This document shows positions 55,956 through 64,000 of a stretch of DNA of 64,000 nucleotides, one piece after another (the stretch's first letter is position 1; each line of letters begins with the position of its first letter). Source of the DNA: Paenibacillus sp. FSL H7-0326 (GTDB lineage: Bacteria > Bacillota > Bacilli > Paenibacillales > Paenibacillaceae); contig NZ_MPVN01000002.1 of the NCBI RefSeq assembly GCF_001955535.1, positions 744,001 through 808,000 on the forward strand. The letters are read 5' to 3'. Made by a program: the position numbers and the translations under genes. The notes under the pieces are model-generated. The model was given only the letters and a program-made list of their open reading frames with translations, was not told the origin of the DNA and searched no databases.

Positions 55956-56285
55956 TTAGTAATATGGCAGCAATGAAATAGCTGTCAGTGCGAATAGTGG
56001 AAGAACCAGTCGATTAAAGCGGCGGCGTCTGCCATAGCCATATCCACCGTATGGAAAAAATCCTCTGTAATCACCGCACGGGGAAGGCATACATCCACAA
56101 TAAGGATTCATTCCGTGAGCGGGCGCTTGCTGATAAGTATCACAGGTCATCGGTACGGCCAAATATACATTTTCTTCGTCTACACTTTCCACGATACCAT
56201 CATGTACAGATCCATCCTCCATCCACACCGACACATAACGATATAGATGATCGGAACACATTTTCTTCTTGTCTTGTTTCTCCAT
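55956..56285 (-). CDS. Small protein with Sm-like fold and Gly/Tyr/Arg-rich tail
   Basis: About 109 residues from an ATG at 56285 (MEKQDKKKMCSDHLYRYV). The core YVSVWMEDGSVHDGIVESV, then DEENVYLAVPMTC, has the alternating pattern of small Sm/SH3-like beta proteins. A Cys/Pro/Gly linker (NPYCGCMPSPCGDYRG), a Gly/Tyr/Arg stretch (FPYGGYGYGRRRRF) and a hydrophobic end (VLPLFALTAISLLPYY) follow. AAGGAGG lies 12 nt upstream, somewhat far. It resembles small coat- or spore-associated proteins of Paenibacillus only by composition; the role is unknown. Confidence 0.5.
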   Translation of the reverse strand: MEKQDKKKMCSDHLYRYVSVWMEDGSVHDGIVESVDEENVYLAVPMTCDTYQQAPAHGMNPYCGCMPSPCGDYRGFFPYGGYGYGRRRRFNRLVLPLFALTAISLLPYY

Positions 56286-56422
56286 GAGACTAACACTCCT
56301 CCTTATAAACAATGGACTCTTACCCATAACATATTCAGGGCTGGGCGAATTGCCACTGTTTAAGGAGAAGAATGGAGATTTTATATCCATATTAATTCAT
56401 GCTTAACCCATTGATGATCAGA

Positions 56423-59400
56423 TTACAGCTGTTCAATAGCCACTTTGGAGCCGCTGCCGGCCTCTTCTGCCGGAATCACAATCAGTTTCCTGGCTAGTCT
56501 TGCCCGAAGCTCAGGGACGTGGCTGATAACGCCGACCGCAAGCTGATCATTATGAAGCTTCTCAAGAGAGGTAATCACCGTATCGAGCAGCTCGGAATCC
56601 AGCGTTCCAAATCCCTCATCGAGGAAAAAGAATTGGAGCGGATATTGTCCGCGAAGCTGAATCTGTGCTGACAGTGCAAGAGCTAAGGACAGAGAGGTCA
56701 GGAACGTCTCTCCTCCAGACAAGGTGGAGACCGGACGCTTCACACCGCCATTGGCATCATCCACAATGACGAAGCCGCCGCCTGAATCCACTTCAAGCGC
56801 ATAACGCTGTTTGGTCAAATAGCGCAGCCTTGCGGACGCATCTCTGCTGACCTGTATAAGCTGTTCTTCGGCAACATATTCCACGAAAGTATTCCCCCGG
56901 AATACCGACTGCAGCTTGGAGAGCTGCTCACCGTACTGAGTCAGCTCAATACGTCCTTCTTCAAGCTCCATCCAGCGTGTATGACGACGTGTAATATCCT
57001 CAAGATCCCGCTCTGCCCTAGCTTTTACCCGCATCGCTTCTTCATCCTGTGCTTTGGCCACGCGAAGCTGCTCACTCATCGTCAGCCATTCTTCATCTGT
57101 CAGCATGGCACCCTGCAGCTTATGCTCAAGATCTTTCAGCCGTAAAGTCAACTCTCTCTCCCGTTCACGGAACTCCTGGACGGCAGCTTCTGTTTTTTGA
57201 ACCGTCTCCGGTAACATGTAAGCTGATCTTACTTCCCTGTCCTCCGTAAATGGTGAACGGCCAAGCTCGGTATCGTACTTCTCCGATACAACTGCCAGCT
57301 GCTCCTGGACAGAATCTGCTGCCTGTCGGGACATGACCGCCTGCTTCATCGCCTCCTGCTTCTTAAGCTCTGCTGCGACGAGCGCAGCCTTGGCGGACTT
57401 GGCAGCCTCGCGGATGGCAGACAGCCTTGCGGACGCTGCCTCCAGAAGGGATTCTGCACGTTCCTCCTGCACTAAATGGCGGAGACGCGTTTCTCGTTCA
57501 GTGAGCAGCTCCTTCTTGCCCTGCCATTCGGCCTCAAGCTGCGCGCGCCGTTTGTCAATGGAGGACAGCTGCTGCTGGAGCTCGTTCATGGCAGATGCCT
57601 TCGCTTCAAGGAACGATACACTCTTATCCAGTCTGAGCTTGATCTCCTCTGCTGCAGCATCCCTCTCCTGAAGCAATTCATACCTCTCTATCGCTTCCTC
57701 TGGTGCGATGCCAGGCCATTCACGCGCCCAATCTGCGCGAATGGCCTTGTATTCGGCGGTGTGCAGCTCGATGCGTGCTGCTGTCTCCGCCTGCTGGCTG
57801 ATGCAAGCGTCATATGCCGCTTGCGCCAGCCATTTGCGCTGCCGTGCCGAGGCAGCGCGCGTCTCCTGCTGCGCGGCTTCTGTGCGCAGCGCAGTCAGGG
57901 AGGCGGCGAAGTGATCTGCCGCCTCGCGGTAAGTGCGGGTGCGCGCAGCATAGCCGCGCACCACCGCCTCCGGCGCCGCAGCAGCGAGCTCCGCTGCGGC
58001 GATCTCTGCCGCAGGCGCGGCTTCCGCCTGCGGGGCAGGGACCGCGTCCATGTCCGCGGTCCCGGGGTCTTGCTGCGCGAGGAGTCCGCGCAGCTCATGC
58101 AGCTGCTGGCGCAGGCCGAGGCGGAGCTCGTAGAGCTCTGCCGAGATGGCGCGCAGCTGCGCGAGGTCCTCTTCACGAGCATCGCCCGGCTCGTGAACAA
58201 GCGCCTGCGGGTTCGGGTGATGGACCGAACCGCAGACCGAGCACGGCACGCCGTCTGTCAGCTCAGCTGCCAGACGGGCGGACAGATTTCTACGCTCATT
58301 CTCCTTCAGCTCATTTCGCAATCGTTCTTCAAGCTCACCGAGCTGTTCAAGATCTCGATCAAGCTGATGTCCGCTGAGAACAAGCGCATCCTGAGCCTCA
58401 CGCAGCTGAATAGCCAGCTGTGCTTGCTCTTCAGCAAGCCTCACTTCCTCAGAAGCCGTCTGTTCCAGCTCTTCTTTTGCTGTGTTCAGCTTGAGATCGG
58501 CCTGCTGTCCCAGCAGACGTGATTCATTCAGCCTCTCGGCAGCCGTATCGAGCTTATGCTTCCCGGATACGGCCCCTAATACTTCCTTTCTTTCCTGTGC
58601 TTTCACTTCACAGGAGGCCAGACTTTCCTGCAGTTCCTTTCGTCTCTGCTGTCCGCGTGTATGAAGATCTTGTTCCTTGACAAATGCCTGACGGGTCTGT
58701 TCATATAACGCTTCCTCTGCATTTCTCTGCTGCTCAAGCTGTGCCAATAATTTCTTGGCCGCATCGGTTTCCCGCTCCAGCTCCCGTGCTTGTTCCAGCT
58801 GCTCCAGCCGAACCAGCAGCTTGGGCTCTTCTTCAGCCAAGCCCCTCGCTGCCTGCTCCTCTGCCTGCGAGCATTCCAAAGCTGCCTGCTCGCATTGGTC
58901 AAGCTGCACCTTGGCTGCCTCCGCCGCTGCTTGGCGTTTAATCGATTCGGTCTGTGTCTTCTCAAGCTCCTCCAGGATGGGAATAAGCACTGCGGCTTTG
59001 GAAGACAGATCAAGCTGTTTCTCCAGTTCTGTAATATGAGCCTCCTGCTGAGACAATCCATCGAGAAGCTGACGATATTTACTGCGCTCCAGCATTTGCT
59101 CTCTCACTTTGGCCATACCTTCAGCCGCTGTGGTTAGCTCTTCAAGCTGTTTCCGGGCATTCTCGGCAAGGAGTACAGATTCGCTGAGCCTGTGCTCCGC
59201 CTCTTCCAAAGCCTCCTTACTCGCAAGACCCAGTCCTTGCTGCTCCGCTTCCAGCGCTTTTCTTGCACTTTCGTTCTCTTTTACCTTGCGGCTCAGCTTG
59301 ATCGCGAGCTGATCTCCATACTTCTCCAGATGAAACAGACGCTGCAGCATTTGCCTGCGCTCCGCTCCTTTTAGGGATAGAAATTCCGCAAACTTGCCTT

Positions 59401-59857
59401 GAGGGAGAACTACAGCCCGTGTGAAATCATCCATTTTCAGCCCAATCATCTCTTCTACCGCTCGATTGACCTCCGCAAGCTTGTCTGCCAGTACTTCCTC
59501 GCCTTCCTCCGTAACAGCAACAAAACGGCTCACGGTATTACTGATCGAAACATCACCCGTTCGTTTGAACCTTCGTTCTACACGGAAATGCTGTACACCC
59601 TTCTCTGACTGCAGTTCAAAGCTGAAGGAGACATATAGTGTGTCCTCCGCCTGATTCATAATCCCCTGTGTTCCGTTCACCGCTCGTTCCACTTTACCGT
59701 ACATCGCAAGAGTGATCGCATCAAGAATGGTAGATTTACCGCTTCCCGTCGGACCGAATATGCCGAACAGCCCGGTTTCTGTCAATGTTCTAAAGTCAAT
59801 TTCCTGTGCTTCACGGTAGCTCTGCAGACCAGACAGCTTCAATTTGACAGGTCTCAT
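56423..59857 (-). CDS. sbcC: Exonuclease SbcC (SMC-like ATPase)
   Basis: SbcCD complex subunit that opens DNA hairpins and cuts protein-blocked ends. The 1144-residue product has an N-terminal ATPase half (GPTGSGKST about 35-43, Q-loop VLPQGKFAEFL), two long coiled coils joined by a zinc hook CSVC (about 540) and a C-terminal ATPase half with LSGGETFLTSLSLALAL and FFLDEGFGTLD. The coil after the hook contains an Ala-rich, very GC-rich segment (about 57.8-58.2 kb). ATG overlaps the sbcD stop by 4 nt. Confidence 0.96.
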   Translation of the reverse strand: MRPVKLKLSGLQSYREAQEIDFRTLTETGLFGIFGPTGSGKSTILDAITLAMYGKVERAVNGTQGIMNQAEDTLYVSFSFELQSEKGVQHFRVERRFKRTGDVSISNTVSRFVAVTEEGEEVLADKLAEVNRAVEEMIGLKMDDFTRAVVLPQGKFAEFLSLKGAERRQMLQRLFHLEKYGDQLAIKLSRKVKENESARKALEAEQQGLGLASKEALEEAEHRLSESVLLAENARKQLEELTTAAEGMAKVREQMLERSKYRQLLDGLSQQEAHITELEKQLDLSSKAAVLIPILEELEKTQTESIKRQAAAEAAKVQLDQCEQAALECSQAEEQAARGLAEEEPKLLVRLEQLEQARELERETDAAKKLLAQLEQQRNAEEALYEQTRQAFVKEQDLHTRGQQRRKELQESLASCEVKAQERKEVLGAVSGKHKLDTAAERLNESRLLGQQADLKLNTAKEELEQTASEEVRLAEEQAQLAIQLREAQDALVLSGHQLDRDLEQLGELEERLRNELKENERRNLSARLAAELTDGVPCSVCGSVHHPNPQALVHEPGDAREEDLAQLRAISAELYELRLGLRQQLHELRGLLAQQDPGTADMDAVPAPQAEAAPAAEIAAAELAAAAPEAVVRGYAARTRTYREAADHFAASLTALRTEAAQQETRAASARQRKWLAQAAYDACISQQAETAARIELHTAEYKAIRADWAREWPGIAPEEAIERYELLQERDAAAEEIKLRLDKSVSFLEAKASAMNELQQQLSSIDKRRAQLEAEWQGKKELLTERETRLRHLVQEERAESLLEAASARLSAIREAAKSAKAALVAAELKKQEAMKQAVMSRQAADSVQEQLAVVSEKYDTELGRSPFTEDREVRSAYMLPETVQKTEAAVQEFRERERELTLRLKDLEHKLQGAMLTDEEWLTMSEQLRVAKAQDEEAMRVKARAERDLEDITRRHTRWMELEEGRIELTQYGEQLSKLQSVFRGNTFVEYVAEEQLIQVSRDASARLRYLTKQRYALEVDSGGGFVIVDDANGGVKRPVSTLSGGETFLTSLSLALALSAQIQLRGQYPLQFFFLDEGFGTLDSELLDTVITSLEKLHNDQLAVGVISHVPELRARLARKLIVIPAEEAGSGSKVAIEQL

Positions 59858-61041
59858 AACACAGCCCCCTCTTCACCTTCTGCTGATGACTCCTCCTCAT
59901 TGACGAGTTCAAGGAATAGTCGAACGAGACTGTCATCAGGCACGGCTCCCCCGGTTTGCCGCTGGTAAAATCGGCGGAACACCTCATGCACAGGCAGCTC
60001 GGAACGAGCTGAACGCAGCTCCTCTGTCAGCATTTCCGGGTATACCGGACGGATGTGGATAATGCCCTCACGGGCCTTGCGAAGCTTCTGAATCTCTCCG
60101 AGAGACATCGCCTCACTCAGCGAAATCTCCAGATCAATATAAGCGTTCGCGTCTCTCTGCTCTTCCAGCCAATGATAAACTTGGGCGAGCCCTTCCTGCG
60201 CCTTCCAGCGAACAAGCGGCTTGCCGCTGCTTAGATATACCTCTCTTGCTGCAGGTATCCCTCCGGGCGCAATATCAACTATGACAACCGATTTAGTCTG
60301 TCCGGATTCCGAGAAGCTGTATGCGAGTGGAGATCCGCTGTAACGCATCATCCCCTCACCTTTGACCGCCTGCGGTCTATGCAGGTGTCCGAGCGCAGTA
60401 TATTGTGCGCCTATGGCCAGGGCCGATGGATCCACCGTGTACGCTCCGCCTACCTGAATAGGTCTTTCTGAGTCCGATTCAAGACCGCCCAGGACATAGA
60501 TATGACTCATCGCTAGATTAACAGTGTCCTTCCGAAAAGAACTGCCCAGATGCCGCATCAGCTCACCGACGCGTTCACTATATGCCTTACGCATCCCCTG
60601 TTCTTCAGCATCATCTGTTAGCAGCTCGTTTAGCCTGGACTCAGAAGGATATGGAAGTGCCGCGACCCTTGCGACCTCCCCCGTTCTCGCGGCATTAACC
60701 GTTATAATCTCTGGTGTTGGCATGCCTACCAGAGTAATGCCTCTATTGTTCACCAGAGGAGAGACCGAAGCGACACGCTCCGGCTGATCGTGGTTCCCCG
60801 CGATGACCACGAGAGGTCTTCCTCCTGACGTAAGACGGGCACAAGCATCATAGAACAGCTGCTCTGCTGCCGCAGGCGGATTGACGGAATCATACACATC
60901 GCCTGCCATTAGGATGACGTCTGCCTGTTCCTCATCCGCAAGAGTGACCAGCTCGTCCACAAATGCCTCCTGCTCCTTAAGCCTGCTTCTGCCTTCCAGC
61001 GTCTTACCGAAATGCCAATCCCCCGTATGCAATATCCGCAT
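59854..61041 (-). CDS. sbcD: Exonuclease SbcD (Mre11-like nuclease)
   Basis: Metallophosphoesterase nuclease subunit of SbcCD, 395 residues. The five phosphoesterase motifs are visible: GDWHFGKTL, MAGDVYDSVNPP, VVIAGNHDQPERV, AMSHIYVLGG and ALGHLHRPQAV. A C-terminal capping region follows. It starts with ATG at 61041 about 30 nt after addA and overlaps sbcC. The order addB-addA-sbcD-sbcC is known in Bacillus. Confidence 0.97.
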   Translation of the reverse strand: MRILHTGDWHFGKTLEGRSRLKEQEAFVDELVTLADEEQADVILMAGDVYDSVNPPAAAEQLFYDACARLTSGGRPLVVIAGNHDQPERVASVSPLVNNRGITLVGMPTPEIITVNAARTGEVARVAALPYPSESRLNELLTDDAEEQGMRKAYSERVGELMRHLGSSFRKDTVNLAMSHIYVLGGLESDSERPIQVGGAYTVDPSALAIGAQYTALGHLHRPQAVKGEGMMRYSGSPLAYSFSESGQTKSVVIVDIAPGGIPAAREVYLSSGKPLVRWKAQEGLAQVYHWLEEQRDANAYIDLEISLSEAMSLGEIQKLRKAREGIIHIRPVYPEMLTEELRSARSELPVHEVFRRFYQRQTGGAVPDDSLVRLFLELVNEEESSAEGEEGAVL

Positions 61042-61072
61042 ATTGTCTCTCTCCCTCCTTTACGCCGCATCT

Positions 61073-64000
61073 CTAGAGCTTCACTGCCGTATCCGCATCA
61101 AAGAAATAAAGCCATTTTTCATCAATTTCGTAATCCAAAATATCCTTTAACGCTCTTGCATAGAGATCAAGCTGGAATCGGTATCCATCCGCCAGCTGGG
61201 TAACACCGCCCCGATGCTCAAGCACTTTGTCTGTCTTATAGTCCAGCAGCACACGTTTGCCATCCACCTCATACAAGCAGTCCACAATACCACGGATCAG
61301 AACCGTCTCCTGACCCAGCTCACTCTGCAGCCTAGAAGCCTCCTCATGCGAGATAGGCATGAATAGACCTTCATCTGTCTCATCTGCCGGAAGTCCGTAG
61401 CTGAACGGCATCTCTCTTCTGATCCATGCCGCTCTCGTCAGCTGTAGTCCAGGCTCACTCTCGTAGAACCTTAATATTTGTTCAGGCTCAACGGCTTCTG
61501 CTTGATGGGGCAGCAAAATATTCATCTCAATCAATCTTCCGATGGTCTCCTTAATCAGATCAAGACTCATTTCTGCGATCATCGGCATGTGCTGCATAAT
61601 CGTGTGATACACCGTACCTCTTTCGGTGGGTGTGAGCAAGGCCTCACTCATAAATTTCGGCCGCCGCAGATGGAGTGTTTCTCTGGACTCCGTGCGAGCA
61701 CCGTAGAGCTCCAGCTCGTCCAGCCACTCCAATGAAGGGCGGTCCTGTGATGCCAGGAGTGCCTTCATCTCGGTAACAGAAGTACTGGCCGGAGTTTTCG
61801 CTGCTGCCATGTACGGATATGTCCAGGAGAGAGCATGATCAATCATCTGAGCTGTGTCTTCCTTCTCTTCCAGCTTGGACAACACAGGTCTGCGCTCCAT
61901 AAGTGCGGCTGTGCGAAGTATCCGCTCCTCATCTATTCCTTCTTCATCAGGCAGCACTCCACCGGCTAAGCCTTGAACCGATTGGCTCGGCACGATGGAA
62001 ACGATCCAATGCGCTGCATCCTCGCCGAATATCCGATGTGGCATATTCTCCATATTATCTATCCCAGCCATGTCCCGCAGCGGCTTCCCGTCCGGATGAC
62101 GGAACAATGCCGGACCTACCCAGTCCAGATAGCTTCTTCCCGAAGCAAGAAGAGTTTCCGGCAGGAGCATCGTTGACAGGTCCTTGATCTGCGACCAGGC
62201 AAGTGCCCGGGCAGCTGCATCCTTGACTGTTCCGATCAGAATCATCTTTTCCTTAGGACGAGTAAGCGCAACGTACAACACCCGCATCTCTTCGGCCAGC
62301 AGCTCAGCATGTGCACGCCTCCGAATCGCCAGATTGGCGAGCGTTGGATAGCCGACCCGATTGTCTTCATCAATATATCTCGGACCAAAGCCAAGCTCCT
62401 TATGCATCATGAAAGGAGAATTCAGATCTTGCTGATTGAACATCTTGGACATCCCTGCTACAAAAACAATCGGAAACTCAAGGCCTTTGCTTCGATGGAT
62501 CGTCATAATGCGCACTGCTTGCTCTGTATCCCCTGATCCACTGACTGTACCGAGATCACCGCCGTGGTCCTTCAGTCTGGCAATGAACGTAAGAAAACGG
62601 AATAAGCCCCGATTGGAAGTCGAGCTCTCGTACTGCTTGGCCCGGTCATATAGTGCCTGCAGATTGCGGCTGCGCTGCATTCCGCCCGGCAGACCTACGA
62701 CCCAGTCCAGATAGCCCGTATCCTGATATATCCGCCAGATAAGCTCACTCAAGCTCCCATTACGTGCCTCATGCCTCCATTGCTCAAGCGATTCACTAAA
62801 TTCCCGAAGCTTGTCTACTAGCGCAACTCCAGCTGCAGGTTTACGTCCACGAAGAGGACTATTCTCGGTGTCTTCCCCAGCGCTCGTTGTATCCTCCAGC
62901 GCAGCCGTTTGTTCATTTATGAATCGTTCGGGTGACGGTTCTTCAATAAATCCATCTGCACGATCTTCCTTACGATCTAAGGAAATATCTATCGCCTCTG
63001 TCGCTGCGCTAGCCTCTCTAAGAGCGAATTCCATTTCCAGCTGTGCTGCCTGTCGTTCACTGCTCTCGCTGATCTCCGTTATCGTATTGTCATTCGCCTG
63101 GGCTCCACCCGATTTCCCTGCGTCTGCAATGGTCTTCATCATCGCATCATAGAACGATATATTTTTGCCGGACAGACGAACCAGAGCAAGCTCCTCTTCA
63201 TCCAGCCCTACAATTGGAGACCGAAGCACCGAAGCCAGCGGAATATCCTGCTGGGGATTATCCACAATTTGCAGAAGGGACAGCATAATCTCCACTTCCG
63301 TAGCTTCAAAAAAGCCCTTGCTCTGATCACCGGTAACCGGTATTCCTTCTCGTTTCAGCACCTCCATCATGAGTGGCGTCCATATTCTGGCTGATCGAAG
63401 CAAGATAACGATATCTCCATATTTCGCCGGTCTCATGAGTTTGGTATGCTTGTCATAGATTTGCGCTGCTTCTCCCGTATTGCCGACCATCTGGTGAATG
63501 CGGGCCGCTATATAGGACGCCTCCAGTTCCGCCGTTTCCATCTCCAGCTGTTCAACTTGCTCAGAGGATGCATCTGCTGTATCGCCTTCTATCGTTTCAG
63601 CGTCTTCGAGAGAGCCTGTTCCGGCACGATCAATGAGTACAAGCTCCGGTGTATATTCTTCTAACGATTCAGATGTCTCTGGGAACGAGGCACCAAAGGT
63701 CAGTGCGGCAGCGTCATCGTATTCAATCTCGGCCACACCGGCATTCATAACCTGCCTAAACAGCATATTGACTGCATTAACGACTTCCTTACGGCTTCTA
63801 AAATTGCGTGCCAGATCAATACGCAGACCTTCTCCGCCTCCGTCATGGTCATACCTTCTGTATTTGTCCAGGAATAAGCCGGGTTCTGCCAGACGGAAGC
63901 GGTATATGCTCTGCTTGACATCACCAACCATGAACCTATTCCCTGGATGCTCACGGGAGATGAGGCTCACAATATCCTCCTGAACCGTATTGGTATCCTG
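61073..64000 (-). CDS. addA: ATP-dependent helicase/nuclease AddA, 3' part (N-terminus outside window)
   Basis: AddAB helps process double-strand breaks to Chi-like sites. The last about 975 residues are visible. Helicase motifs: MVGDVKQSIYRFRLAEPGLF near the cut edge, TIHRSKGLEFPIVFVAGM, and LYVALTRPKEKM. The RecB-type nuclease domain shows GIVDCLYE and LLDYKTDKV near the C-terminus. Two long, Glu-rich insertions (about 63.4-63.6 and 62.8-63.1 kb) make it larger than Bacillus AddA. The 5' end continues beyond base 64000. Confidence 0.95.
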   Translation of the reverse strand, partial: QDTNTVQEDIVSLISREHPGNRFMVGDVKQSIYRFRLAEPGLFLDKYRRYDHDGGGEGLRIDLARNFRSRKEVVNAVNMLFRQVMNAGVAEIEYDDAAALTFGASFPETSESLEEYTPELVLIDRAGTGSLEDAETIEGDTADASSEQVEQLEMETAELEASYIAARIHQMVGNTGEAAQIYDKHTKLMRPAKYGDIVILLRSARIWTPLMMEVLKREGIPVTGDQSKGFFEATEVEIMLSLLQIVDNPQQDIPLASVLRSPIVGLDEEELALVRLSGKNISFYDAMMKTIADAGKSGGAQANDNTITEISESSERQAAQLEMEFALREASAATEAIDISLDRKEDRADGFIEEPSPERFINEQTAALEDTTSAGEDTENSPLRGRKPAAGVALVDKLREFSESLEQWRHEARNGSLSELIWRIYQDTGYLDWVVGLPGGMQRSRNLQALYDRAKQYESSTSNRGLFRFLTFIARLKDHGGDLGTVSGSGDTEQAVRIMTIHRSKGLEFPIVFVAGMSKMFNQQDLNSPFMMHKELGFGPRYIDEDNRVGYPTLANLAIRRRAHAELLAEEMRVLYVALTRPKEKMILIGTVKDAAARALAWSQIKDLSTMLLPETLLASGRSYLDWVGPALFRHPDGKPLRDMAGIDNMENMPHRIFGEDAAHWIVSIVPSQSVQGLAGGVLPDEEGIDEERILRTAALMERRPVLSKLEEKEDTAQMIDHALSWTYPYMAAAKTPASTSVTEMKALLASQDRPSLEWLDELELYGARTESRETLHLRRPKFMSEALLTPTERGTVYHTIMQHMPMIAEMSLDLIKETIGRLIEMNILLPHQAEAVEPEQILRFYESEPGLQLTRAAWIRREMPFSYGLPADETDEGLFMPISHEEASRLQSELGQETVLIRGIVDCLYEVDGKRVLLDYKTDKVLEHRGGVTQLADGYRFQLDLYARALKDILDYEIDEKWLYFFDADTAVKL

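Noticed and set aside
57476..58522. Forward open frames opposite the GC-rich part of sbcC
   Set aside because: They result from the high GC content of this sbcC segment. Translations are Arg/Ala/Pro-rich without motifs, and SbcC is continuous on the other strand.

Overview
The window looks like a chromosomal housekeeping region of a spore-forming Bacillota, most probably Paenibacillus or a close relative. The evidence is the Bacillus-like gene order, bacillithiol synthesis (BshC), sporulation genes (RsfA/GerR-type regulator, YqfC, YqfD, a CotD-like coat protein), strong GGAGG ribosome binding sites, frequent TTG and GTG starts, and an RNase P RNA with ancestral type-A features. Almost everything is on the minus strand. 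Only four genes read forward: a DUF2626 protein, a secreted coiled-coil protein, one TerC paralogue and a subtilisin-like protease. There is no prophage, IS element, CRISPR array, tRNA or rRNA.

Layout. (1) 1-14.8 kb matches the Bacillus block gerR-panE-bshC-mraZ-rsmH-ftsL-pbpB for cell division, bacillithiol and pantothenate. Here it is interrupted by an oppABCDF oligopeptide transporter and by a short-type S-adenosylhomocysteinase gene. mraZ has a clear promoter overlapped by three 10-bp-spaced MraZ boxes. (2) 15-25.7 kb holds a DUF2626 protein, a secreted coiled-coil protein, an orphan solute-binding protein, PIN-PhoH (YlaK type), an LCP cell-wall ligase, YlaH, TypA/BipA, a membrane protein and two divergent TerC paralogues. 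(3) 25.8-33.7 kb holds thiI with its cysteine desulfurase, a lytic transglycosylase, small membrane and cysteine-rich proteins, YpuI, a membrane-anchored S8 protease, a CotD-like protein and rnpB.

(4) 33.8-51 kb follows the Bacillus sigA and era/recO regions: yqfO(nif3)-trmK-sigA-dnaG-yaiI, then glyS-glyQ behind a glycine T-box, then recO-yqzL-era-cdd-dgkA-ybeY-pgpH-phoH-yqfD-yqfC. yqzL is only 50 codons. (5) 51-56.4 kb holds floA and nfeD (membrane microdomains) with an unnamed acidic membrane protein, then yqeY-rpsU, a HIT protein and a spore-former-type small protein. (6) 56.4-64 kb holds sbcC, sbcD and the 3' part of addA, a DNA end-processing operon cut by the window edge.

How the genes work together: transcription units are separated by well-formed hairpin/T-tract terminators, and many genes inside units overlap by 1-4 nt. 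Themes are division and wall synthesis, translation quality (glycyl-tRNA synthetase, Era, YbeY, TypA, RNase P), sulfur and thiol metabolism (AhcY, BshC, IscS/ThiI), c-di-AMP turnover, and replication/repair (DnaG, RecO, SbcCD, AddA). I did not find a convincing new biological system. The points most worth a second look are the type-A-like rnpB, the MraZ boxes, the tandem repeat upstream of typA, the placement of ahcY and opp, the unnamed protein next to floA, and a 41-codon ORF that runs through a terminator hairpin.
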